39,203 bases of DNA from Deltaproteobacteria bacterium (GTDB lineage Bacteria > Myxococcota_A > Polyangia > Polyangiales > Sandaracinaceae): assembly GCA_017303575.1 (NCBI GenBank), contig JAFLCL010000052.1, positions 1 to 39,203 on the forward strand, written 5' to 3'. The notes beneath the pieces were generated by a model, which made no database searches, had not been told where the DNA came from, and saw only the letters and a list, made by a program, of their open reading frames with translations. The position numbers and the translations under genes were made by a program. Below are positions 31,875 through 39,203 of the stretch, piece by piece. The number at the start of each line of letters is the position of its first letter. The first letter of the stretch is position 1.

Positions 31875-31947
31875 CGCTGCCTCGCTGTGAGCCCGTCACG
31901 CGACGAGCGGCGCGATCATCGGTGGGATCGCGTGGAGAGTCGAGGCC

Positions 31948-33273
31948 CTACGCGCTCTCGCGAGGGAGCCAGCCGGAGCGGATGCCGATGAGGCGCACGC
32001 GCTCGGCCACGACCGTCGCGTCGAAGGGCTTGGGGAGGAAGTGCTGCACGCCCAGAACCGAGAAGCGATCGCGCTGCTCGACGGCGAGCTCGTCGCTCGC
32101 CACGAGCACGCGGACGTCGGCGCCGCGCGCGACCTCGTGGATGCGCGAGAGCACTTCCACGCCGTCCATGTCCGGCAGATCGAAGTCGAGCACCACGAGA
32201 CGAGGCAGCTCGTGCGTCGCCTTGTCCACGGCCTCGGCGCCCGTGGTGGCGCGCACCACGCGGACCGCGACGTTGCCGAACGCGAGCCGCACGCCGCGCA
32301 TGGCGACGCGGGCCGAGCTCACGTCGTCGTCGACCACCAAGACGCGAAGGCCCTCGGGCGCGCTGTCGTAGTCCGCCGTGCGCGAGAGATCGACCGGCGG
32401 CACCGCCGGCATCGGCAGCGTGTTCATCACCTCGCGCAGGGCCGCGGCGAACGCCACGCACGTCGGATAACGCCGGCCTGGCGACACCGACATCGCGCGC
32501 TCGATCACCGAGTCGATCGGCGCGAGCTCGGCACGGAACGCCGACACCAGGGGTCGAGGGCTGCTCTGGTGCTGCTTGGCGTACTCGAGCTGGTTGAGCG
32601 CGTAGTAGGGCAGCTCACCGGTGAGGAGCTCGAACGTCATCGCCGCGAGCGCGTACTGATCGGCGGGCGGTCCCACCACCTCGCCGGGGCTCGAGGCCTC
32701 GGGCGCCATGTACGCAGGCGATCCCTGCACCACCGAGATGCGTCGCAGCGCGTCGATCGCGAGCCCGAAGTCGACGATCACCGGTCGACCGGTGCCCGCC
32801 TCGACCAGCACGTTCGCTGGCTTCACGTCGTTGTGCACCACGCCCGCGGCGTGCGCTGCGCCGAGGCCCTCGGCGACCTGCGCGACGATGCGGACGGCCG
32901 CGTGCGCGGGCATCTTGGCGTTCGCGCTCCGATGGTCCTCGACGATCTCGCGCAGCGAGCGGCCCTCGACGAACTCCATCACGAACATGGGATGGCGGTT
33001 CGCGGTGCCGAACGCGTGGATGCGCACGACGTTGGGGTGATCGATCGACGCGATGGACGCCGCCTCCGCGGTGAACGCCTGCTCGACGCCGGGCGTCGCG
33101 ATCTTGATGGCGACACGACGACCGAGGTGCACGTCGCGCGCGGAGTAGACGAGGCCCATCGCGCCCTCGCCGAGCTCGCCATCGATGCGATAGCGCCCGT
33201 CCACGAGCGCGCCGCGATGGGGCAGCGAGTCGTCGTGATCCGAGAGCCCACACAGCTTGCAGTGCGTCGCCAT
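31948..33273 (-). CDS. Ser/Thr kinase fused to a C-terminal receiver domain
   Basis: 441 residues from the ATG at 33273. Starts with a possible knuckle MATHCKLCGL. Kinase: GEGAMGLVYSA loop (35-45), K57, catalytic loop HNDVKPAN (147-154, HND for HRD), DFG (168-170) and APE (190-192), so likely active. After a linker a receiver domain begins with VLVVDDD (311-317). It has phosphoacceptor D363 (LDFDLPDMDG) and conserved K415 (LPKPF). The pairing joins eukaryotic-type and two-component signalling in one soluble protein: phosphorylation of D363 could gate the kinase (inference). No histidine kinase nearby. Divergent from the oxidoreductase at 33347. Confidence 0.93.
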   Translation of the reverse strand: MATHCKLCGLSDHDDSLPHRGALVDGRYRIDGELGEGAMGLVYSARDVHLGRRVAIKIATPGVEQAFTAEAASIASIDHPNVVRIHAFGTANRHPMFVMEFVEGRSLREIVEDHRSANAKMPAHAAVRIVAQVAEGLGAAHAAGVVHNDVKPANVLVEAGTGRPVIVDFGLAIDALRRISVVQGSPAYMAPEASSPGEVVGPPADQYALAAMTFELLTGELPYYALNQLEYAKQHQSSPRPLVSAFRAELAPIDSVIERAMSVSPGRRYPTCVAFAAALREVMNTLPMPAVPPVDLSRTADYDSAPEGLRVLVVDDDVSSARVAMRGVRLAFGNVAVRVVRATTGAEAVDKATHELPRLVVLDFDLPDMDGVEVLSRIHEVARGADVRVLVASDELAVEQRDRFSVLGVQHFLPKPFDATVVAERVRLIGIRSGWLPRESA

Positions 33274-33346
33274 CGCTCGGGGCTCGGATGGTTCGCGAGG
33301 TCGCCCGCGATGTCGAGAGGATCCGGGCCCGTGGTAGCACCCCCGA

Positions 33347-34273
33347 ATGCAGACGGACGCCGATCTGATCGTCGTGGGTGCCGGACCTGCGGGTCTCGAA
33401 GCCGCCTTGATCGCAGCGCGCGCGCGCCTTCGTGTTCGCGTGATCGATGCTCCCGCTTCGCGTCGCAATGCCTCGGCTTCGTGGGTCCACGGCACGATCG
33501 GCCTCGATCACCTGAGCCCCGACGCGCTCCGCGCGCGAGGCCAGGAGAGCCTCGCGCGCTGTGGGGTGGTGGTCGAATCGGGATGCGTCGCCAACGTGGG
33601 GCAAGACGAGCACGGCCTCGTGGTCGTCCTCCGCGATCACGCGTCGTCCTCTCTGCGTGCGCGTCGTGTGCTGCTCGCGACCGGCCTCCACGACGTGCTG
33701 CCCGAGCTCGCGGGCCTCGCGGAGACGTGGGGCGCGACGAGCTTCTCGTGCCCGTACTGTCACGGCCTCGAGATCTCGCGCGAAGGCGAGGCGCGCTGGG
33801 GCGTGCTGGCCCACGAGGTCGCAGCGCTGAAGATGGCGCCGCTCTACACGCGCTGGGCGCGTCGTGTCGTCCTCTTCACCGATGGCCGACAGCCGCCCAG
33901 CGAGCTCCGCGCAGCACACGAAGCGGCAGGGCTCGTCTACGAGACGGGGAGGGTTCGCGCCCTTCGCCACGAGGGGAGCGCGCTCCGCGCGGTGGTGCTC
34001 GAAGACGATCGCGAGATCGCCATCGACGCGCTCGTGCATCGGCCCACGCGCACGCTCGGCCCGCTCGTCGAGACGCTCGGCCTGATGCGCGACGAGCACG
34101 GCCTCGTGGTGGTGAACGGTCGCGGCGAGACCTCGAGGAAGGGGCTCCACGCGTGCGGCGATCTCACCACGACCCCGCACCAGATCGTGTTCGCCATGGC
34201 CGACGGAGCCCACGCGGCGATGGCGATCGTGTCTGCGATCGCGTTCGAGGACGTGCTGCTCCATCGCGCGTGA
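33347..34273 (+). CDS. Thioredoxin reductase-like flavoprotein, candidate dithiol oxidase
   Basis: 308 residues from the ATG at 33347. FAD-binding start DLIVVGAGPAGLEAAL (6-21), redox pair in SCPYCHG (C135, C138), and a second FAD motif GLHACGDL near the C-terminus. The NADPH-binding GxGxxA/S of thioredoxin reductases is not seen where expected (RWGVLAHEVAALK follows the CxxC). CPYCHG with a missing NADPH site recalls GliT/HlmI-type dithiol oxidases that use oxygen, but this needs structural alignment. Cytoplasmic. Convergent with the propeller lipoprotein gene, 12 bp apart. Confidence 0.85.
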   Translation: MQTDADLIVVGAGPAGLEAALIAARARLRVRVIDAPASRRNASASWVHGTIGLDHLSPDALRARGQESLARCGVVVESGCVANVGQDEHGLVVVLRDHASSSLRARRVLLATGLHDVLPELAGLAETWGATSFSCPYCHGLEISREGEARWGVLAHEVAALKMAPLYTRWARRVVLFTDGRQPPSELRAAHEAAGLVYETGRVRALRHEGSALRAVVLEDDREIAIDALVHRPTRTLGPLVETLGLMRDEHGLVVVNGRGETSRKGLHACGDLTTTPHQIVFAMADGAHAAMAIVSAIAFEDVLLHRA

Positions 34274-34285
34274 TCAGGCGCACGG

Positions 34286-36595
34286 TCAACGCCCGACGAT
34301 CGCCGACCACGCACGATCGCCGAGCGCTTCGCTCGCGCTCACCACCCGCGTCCGTCGACCCTGACGCACGAAGAGCTCGTCGTGCTCGCCCTCGCTCGCG
34401 CGGACCAGACCCTCGGGCGTGGTGATCGCGAAGCCGTTGCCCTCGACGCCGCCCACGTGCGCGAGCACCTCGCCGTGATCGCCGAGGAGATAGGCGCCGC
34501 TGCCGAGCGCGTAGGCCACCGTGCGCGCACCGAGCGTCGAGGTGCCCGTGGGCGACAGCAGCGGAGGCCCCGCCGTCACGAACGTGCCGTTCTCGAGGCA
34601 CGAGAGGCGCGCCTCGAGCTCCCGTGACTGCACACACGCGCGCCCGCGCGCATCGAAGCCCGCCCACGCCGCGTCCACCGGCGGCAGCGTGAGCTCCGCG
34701 CCCGTCGATGCATCGAAGAGACGCGCGTGCGCCTCGCCGCGGCTCGACACGATCACCTGGGCTCCGTCGGCGCGCAGGCCGACGTGCTCCCCGGCCTGAT
34801 CGCGCCGGAACCGGAGGGCGGGGCTCGGCCCCAGCGACCACACCTCGAGCGTGAAGGTGAAGGGCCCAGGCTCGAAGATCACCCGCGCCATCACCGACCC
34901 ATCCGCGCTCGCGTGCTGCTCGGTGATCACGCCCACGTCGGGCCGCGGCGGCGCGGGTCCGAGCTCTCGGATCTCCGACGCTCCCACGAGGTGCACCCGC
35001 TCACCCACGATCAGCGCCAGACCGTCCGCCGGCACGATCGAGACGGCGAGCGCAGGGAGGCCGACGTCGGGCATCGCGCCTGCGCGCACCCGCACGAGCT
35101 CACGTCCGTCCGCGAGCTCGCGCACAGCGACGCTTCCGTCGGCGAGGCCCGCGACGATGCGCGAGCCCACGAAGCGAACGTCGGTGCGCACGTCGTCCAT
35201 GCCGCGCACGCGTGTTCCCTCGCGCAGTCGCCAGATCGCGATCGGCCTCGGGCCTTCCGTCTCCTGGCCATGAGGCATGCCCTCGCCGGCGCCGACGATG
35301 GCCACGTGATCGGCTGAGAGCGCGACGACGTTCGCCCAGCCGGTGCCCACGCGGTGCACGCCGCGGAACGTTCCATCGAGCGACCACCTCTCCACCACCG
35401 AGGTCGTGCCCGCGAGCCAGATCTCGTCGCCGCGCGCCACGATCCCGTTCGCGTGCAGCGTGGAGAAGCCCGTGATCGCGCGGCCCGCCAGCGTTCGCAC
35501 GCGCGCACCGGAGGCTCCCACGACGACGACGTGCTCGCCCCACAGCGCCGCACGCGTCGTGCCGCCGCACTCCTCGACATCGCCCGGCAGACCCGGGATC
35601 ACGGCGATGCGCGCGAGCTCGCTCGGCGTGCACGCGCCCGAGACGAGCCCGCGTCGCGCACCGTCGCGCGCTCCCCAACGCACGATCGATCCGTCGCCGT
35701 AGACGGCGACGAGCTCGTCTGCGCCGTGGAAGAACAGCGAGACCGCGGACACCGCCGAGCCTGGATGCTGGCGCACGTCGCCTCGCGTGAGGCGTCGCTC
35801 ACGCTCGGGTGGATCGCCATCGCGGTGCAGGCGGATCGAGCCGTCGCTCGCGCCGATCGCGACGAGCCCGCCAGCACTCGCGAGGCTCGTCACGTGCGCC
35901 GCGTCGTGCGTGTAGATCGTGTCGCACTCGCCGTCGGTGCGCATCGCGTGGATCGTCGTGGGCGCGCTGCCGGGGACGGGCAGGCGCGCGATCACGACGC
36001 CGTCGGGCCCCGCGACCTCCACGTGGTTGCCCTCGCGCGAGCGCAACGCCCGCACGATTCGCCCACGATCGTCGATGGTTCCGTCGATCGTGTAGCCGGG
36101 AAGCGAGAGCAGCTCCGTCCCGTCCGCGGCCGAGAGCACGCGGCTCGTCTCCACGCCGAGCACGAGCACGCGCGTCCCATCGACGCTCGCGCGCACGCTC
36201 ATCACGTTCTGGTCCGACAGCACGCGCCACACGAGGCCGAAGCGTCGATCGCGCACCTCGATCGCGAACGTCGTGCCCATCGGGTCGTAGCCCTCCTGCG
36301 CCGAGTCGAGGTGGGAGAGCAGCACCACCCGCTCGTCGTCGAGCGCCTCCATCGACCACACGCCTTCGTTCGCCGCGAGCGCCACGCGCCACGGTCTGCC
36401 GGGCTCCGCGATCTCGGGCTCCGCCTCGCTGTCGGTCGGAGCGGGGGCCGGCACCGGCTCGCCGAGCGGATCGTCGAGCGGATCCTCGACGCTCGCGGTC
36501 CGAGGTGCGCTCGTGGCGGCCGTCGGTGTGCTCGCCGGGGCTCCGCAGCCAGCCAGGCTGACGACCAGACCGAGGGCGATGGTTCGGTGGTGCAT
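34286..36595 (-). CDS. Large beta-propeller-like lipoprotein
   Basis: 769 residues from the ATG at 36595. Lipobox VSLAGC, then an acidic/Pro linker (DPLDDPLGEPVPAPAPTDSE) and a body of WD40/quinoprotein-like repeats (VVLLSHLDSAQ, GLVAIGASDGSIRLHRDG, ELVAVYGDGSIVRWGARDG, IVAGLADGSVAVRELADG). Probably two propellers, facing the periplasm or surface. No enzymatic motif seen. Divergent from the MCE lipoprotein by 97 bp. Confidence 0.85.
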   Translation of the reverse strand: MHHRTIALGLVVSLAGCGAPASTPTAATSAPRTASVEDPLDDPLGEPVPAPAPTDSEAEPEIAEPGRPWRVALAANEGVWSMEALDDERVVLLSHLDSAQEGYDPMGTTFAIEVRDRRFGLVWRVLSDQNVMSVRASVDGTRVLVLGVETSRVLSAADGTELLSLPGYTIDGTIDDRGRIVRALRSREGNHVEVAGPDGVVIARLPVPGSAPTTIHAMRTDGECDTIYTHDAAHVTSLASAGGLVAIGASDGSIRLHRDGDPPERERRLTRGDVRQHPGSAVSAVSLFFHGADELVAVYGDGSIVRWGARDGARRGLVSGACTPSELARIAVIPGLPGDVEECGGTTRAALWGEHVVVVGASGARVRTLAGRAITGFSTLHANGIVARGDEIWLAGTTSVVERWSLDGTFRGVHRVGTGWANVVALSADHVAIVGAGEGMPHGQETEGPRPIAIWRLREGTRVRGMDDVRTDVRFVGSRIVAGLADGSVAVRELADGRELVRVRAGAMPDVGLPALAVSIVPADGLALIVGERVHLVGASEIRELGPAPPRPDVGVITEQHASADGSVMARVIFEPGPFTFTLEVWSLGPSPALRFRRDQAGEHVGLRADGAQVIVSSRGEAHARLFDASTGAELTLPPVDAAWAGFDARGRACVQSRELEARLSCLENGTFVTAGPPLLSPTGTSTLGARTVAYALGSGAYLLGDHGEVLAHVGGVEGNGFAITTPEGLVRASEGEHDELFVRQGRRTRVVSASEALGDRAWSAIVGR

Positions 36596-36692
36596 GGTCC
36601 TCGCGGGCGCGTTCGACGCCGCTCTTCCCTCGTGTCTTGGGCCGGATCTCGCCGCTCGTGGATTTCGAGCGCGCCTCCTATCATCGGCCCCG

Positions 36693-37283
36693 ATGGCCCT
36701 GCGCTCCACGCCCCGCACTCTCTGCCTGCTCGCGTCGCTCCTCGCGCTCGGAGGCTGCGACCAGATCGCCACTCAGCTCGGTGTCGGTCCTTCGTTCCTC
36801 GTCGTCGACGACGCGCACGGCATCCAGATCGGCAATCCGGTGCGCGTGCACGGCGTGACGGTGGGCCGCGTGACGGAGGTCGGTCTCGTGCCCGAAGGCG
36901 CGCGCATCGCGTTCGAGCTCGCGAACCGCGAGGTGCTGCACGCCGACGCGTGTGGTCAGGTGCGACGCGAGGGCCTCGACGGCGATGCCTACGTGCACCT
37001 CGACACGGGTCGATCCGAGGAGCCGTGGCAGGGCTCGTTCACCGAGTGTGAGTCGGCGTCGATGGACGAGGCGATGATCGAGGCGGCCGGGCTGCTCGAG
37101 GATCTCCGCCGCTACGTCGGTGCGCTCGAGCGTGGTGACCGCACGCTCTGCGCGCTCGAGGCACCGACGCCCGCCTCCACGCCGACCGTCGAGCCCGCTC
37201 CCGACGCCATCGCGCCGCCCGCGCCCGCCCCCACGGCCGAGCCGAGCGACCCGGCCCCCACGCCCGCGGCGCCGAGCGAGTAG
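36693..37283 (+). CDS. MlaD/MCE-domain lipoprotein
   Basis: 196 residues from the ATG at 36693. Lipobox LALGGC. MCE core: DAHGIQIGNPVRVHGVTVGR followed by VTEVGLVPEG (about 43-72). It is short and ends in a Pro/Ala-rich tail. MCE proteins bind lipids in transport complexes between membranes; here no permease or ATPase (MlaE/MlaF) is adjacent, so it is an orphan. The SGNH hydrolase gene starts 2 bp after its stop, so they are almost certainly cotranscribed. Confidence 0.85.
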   Translation: MALRSTPRTLCLLASLLALGGCDQIATQLGVGPSFLVVDDAHGIQIGNPVRVHGVTVGRVTEVGLVPEGARIAFELANREVLHADACGQVRREGLDGDAYVHLDTGRSEEPWQGSFTECESASMDEAMIEAAGLLEDLRRYVGALERGDRTLCALEAPTPASTPTVEPAPDAIAPPAPAPTAEPSDPAPTPAAPSE

Positions 37284-37285
37284 TC

Positions 37286-38707
37286 GTGTCGCATCACGCG
37301 CCGCCCATCGTGCGCGCGAGCGCTGTCTTCCTCGTCATGGTCACGGGCTGCGTGACGGAGATCGGCGCTCGCACCGACGCTGCGGGTGCGAGCGTGGACG
37401 CACATGATCTCGAGCGCGACGCGCGCGCGGTCGATGCGGGGAGCAGCGACGCAGGCGTCCCGTTCGATGCGTTCTCGCCCGACGCATTCTCGCTCGACGG
37501 GGGCGGCGACGCAGGGTCGCCCGACGCCGGCCCTCGTGGCCCGACGCTCTATCCCTACGAGACGCGACACTCGCCGATCGATCGCACGATCGCCGACGAT
37601 CTGCGGGCGATCGCGACGTCGCACCCCGATCGCGCCGACGACGTCTTCGCCAAGGTCGGTGACTCGATCACTGTGTCGACAGCGTTCCTCGCCTGCTTCA
37701 CCGGCGGCACCGTCGATCTCGACGGGCGCGAGGCCCTCCGACCGACGATCGATCACTTCCGTGTCGGAGACGCGGGCGGCTCCGATCCGTTCCGTCGCGT
37801 GTCGCTCGCCGCGGGCACGGGCTGGTCTGCGTCGCGTGTGCTGATGGGGACGCCCTCGCCCCTCACGCAAGAGCTCGACGCGCTCGCGCCCCGCTTCGCG
37901 TCGCTGATGTACGGGACCAACGACGTGGGCTTCGTCGACGTCGACAGCTTCGGTCGCAACATGACGGCGATCGTCGACGCGATGCTCGCGGTCGGCACGA
38001 TCCCGATCCTCAGCTCGATCCCACCGCGGGACGACGACGCCGCGGCCGATCGTCGTGTGCCGCTCTTCAACGGGATCGTGCGCGCCCTCGCGCAGTCGCG
38101 CGGCCTCCCGTTCGTCGACTTCCACCGCGAGCTCGTCCCGCTCGCAGGCCATGGCCTCGCGGGCGATGGTGTGCATCCTCAGGCGTCGATGGGGGGATGC
38201 GTGCTCACGGACGCGGGCCTGCGCGCGGGCTCGAACGTGAGGAACCTGCTGGTGCTCGAGGCGCTCGATCGCCTACGGCGCGTGGTGATCGAAGGTGAAG
38301 ACGCGATCGAGCCGAGCGCGCCGCACCTCGCGGGCTCGGGCACGATGGCCGATCCGTTCGTCGTCACGTCGCTGCCGTTCGCTGCGCACCTCGACACGCG
38401 CACGATGGGGGAGTCGCGTGTCGATCGTTGGGCGTGCGGCACGGCGGACGAAGGTGGCGCGGAGGTGCGCTTCCGCTTCCACCTCGCGTCGGGCGCGAGC
38501 GTGACGGCGCTCGTGTCGTCGGGGGCAGGAGCGGACCTCGACGTGCACCTCGCGCCCAGCGGCAGCACGAGCGCGTGCATCGCGCGCGACAACCGACAGC
38601 TCGATCTCGATCTCGCAGCAGGCGAATTCGATCTCGTGATCGACACGTACCGCGGCGCGAGCGGTCCCGAGGCGGGCGAGGGGCTCGTCGTCCTCGTCGC
38701 TCGTTGA
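37286..38707 (+). CDS. SGNH/GDSL-family hydrolase lipoprotein
   Basis: 473 residues from a GTG at 37286. Lipobox VMVTGC and a DAF/DAG linker (to about residue 82). SGNH catalytic blocks: GDS with S127 (KVGDSITVS), GTND with N212, and DGVHP with D294 and H297. The C-terminal roughly 110 residues (VRFRFHLASGASVTALVSSG, DLDVHLAPSG) look like a PPC-type beta-domain, often a secretion or binding appendage. Likely a secreted esterase or lipase; substrate unknown. Downstream of the MCE lipoprotein, an association hinting at lipid handling (inference). Confidence 0.88.
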   Translation: MSHHAPPIVRASAVFLVMVTGCVTEIGARTDAAGASVDAHDLERDARAVDAGSSDAGVPFDAFSPDAFSLDGGGDAGSPDAGPRGPTLYPYETRHSPIDRTIADDLRAIATSHPDRADDVFAKVGDSITVSTAFLACFTGGTVDLDGREALRPTIDHFRVGDAGGSDPFRRVSLAAGTGWSASRVLMGTPSPLTQELDALAPRFASLMYGTNDVGFVDVDSFGRNMTAIVDAMLAVGTIPILSSIPPRDDDAAADRRVPLFNGIVRALAQSRGLPFVDFHRELVPLAGHGLAGDGVHPQASMGGCVLTDAGLRAGSNVRNLLVLEALDRLRRVVIEGEDAIEPSAPHLAGSGTMADPFVVTSLPFAAHLDTRTMGESRVDRWACGTADEGGAEVRFRFHLASGASVTALVSSGAGADLDVHLAPSGSTSACIARDNRQLDLDLAAGEFDLVIDTYRGASGPEAGEGLVVLVAR

Positions 38708-38717
38708 TCCGTCTGCC

Positions 38718-39203
38718 ATGCTCGTGACCATGAAGACGCTCATGGTCGCGCTCGCGCTCGCGCTGTTCGCCCGCGCCTGTGGTGGTGAGGCTGATCCCGT
38801 CGCACCGACCGCTGCGGCACCGCCCGCGGCGCCCACGGCGACGCTCGCCGTGAACGCGATGCACGGCGGCTCGGTGATTCTCGTCGAGGATCAGTACGTC
38901 GAGGTGGTGCCCAAGTCCGACGGCGCGATCGAGGCGTACGTGCTCGCGCCCGCGGTGCCGAGCGCTGCCCCGCCTCCCACGCCGAGCAACGTGAGCGTGA
39001 AGATCACGGGCGACGACGGCAGAGAGCACGACGTCGCGCTCGTGTGGAGCCCGGCCACAGCGCGCTTCGAAGGCCGTCTCCTCGACGCGCGCCCTGCGCC
39101 CGGTCCCATCGAGGTCACCGTGATCGCACCCGGTCGCCCGCCGCGCCGCGCGCGCGCACCGCAGGTGATCGTCGTCACGGCCGCCCCGCCGCCCGCTTCG
39201 GCC
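38718..39203 (+). CDS. Exported protein with Pro/Ala linker (3' end outside window)
   Basis: At least 162 codons from the ATG at 38718 (ATG at 38730 possible), open to the window end. Signal sequence MVALALALFARACGG, with a possible but imperfect lipobox (Arg at -2). The visible part holds a small beta-like domain (GGSVILVEDQYVEVVPKSDG, VKITGDDGREHDVALVW). No family recognised. 11 bp downstream of the SGNH gene on the same strand. Confidence 0.7.
   Translation, partial: MLVTMKTLMVALALALFARACGGEADPVAPTAAAPPAAPTATLAVNAMHGGSVILVEDQYVEVVPKSDGAIEAYVLAPAVPSAAPPPTPSNVSVKITGDDGREHDVALVWSPATARFEGRLLDARPAPGPIEVTVIAPGRPPRRARAPQVIVVTAAPPPASA

Overview
The window is about 39 kb of very GC-rich DNA from what looks like a myxobacterium (Myxococcota, probably a Polyangiales/Sandaracinus-type genome). 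The evidence is the family mix. There are three Ser/Thr kinase-fold proteins, one with a PEGA tail and one fused to a receiver domain. A DUF2330 protein carries an internal AgmX/PglI-type domain. Two adjacent exported proteins end in MYXO-CTERM-like tails. Many lipoproteins have Asp-Ala-Phe (DAF) rich linkers just after the lipobox. The genus-level call is inference; no rRNA or tRNA gene was seen.

Layout. 1-5151 (minus strand): a PEGA-tailed kinase cut by the window edge, preceded by a probable four-gene operon of a Rieske oxygenase-like protein, two tandem paralogous Cys-rich lipoproteins and a ferritin-like di-iron protein. A tail-anchored kinase-like protein runs divergently (5239-6108). 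6097-10488 is an accessory, repeat-laden region. It holds a 20-bp tandem repeat, five copies of a roughly 100-bp dispersed repeat, a 5'-truncated RHS toxin module with an overlapping exported partner (candidate immunity gene), a decayed RHS-like fragment and a second duplicated repeat. 10534-19974 (plus strand): a free-standing C-A-T-TE peptide synthetase, two lipoproteins and a TonB-dependent receptor overlapping the second lipoprotein gene. This is a plausible secondary-metabolite or metal-uptake block.

20000-29976: a DUF1801 protein with a histone-H1-like tail, a CYP110-like P450, a YhhN/TMEM86 membrane protein, the divergent DUF2330 and NIDO/MopE-like surface proteins, an XRE/MmyB-type regulator divergent from a small membrane protein, a UbiA prenyltransferase and a DUF2071 protein. 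29946-39203: a minus-strand cluster of three mutually overlapping envelope-protein genes, a kinase-receiver fusion, a thioredoxin-reductase-like dithiol oxidase candidate, a large propeller-like lipoprotein, an MCE (MlaD-like) lipoprotein, an SGNH/GDSL hydrolase lipoprotein, and a lipoprotein running off the end.

The strongest leads for undescribed biology are four: the RHS module with its unrecognised roughly 275-residue toxin tail and the repeat families around it; the NRPS-lipoprotein-TonB receptor block; the Rieske/paired-lipoprotein/ferritin-like operon; and the DAF linker shared by unrelated exported proteins.
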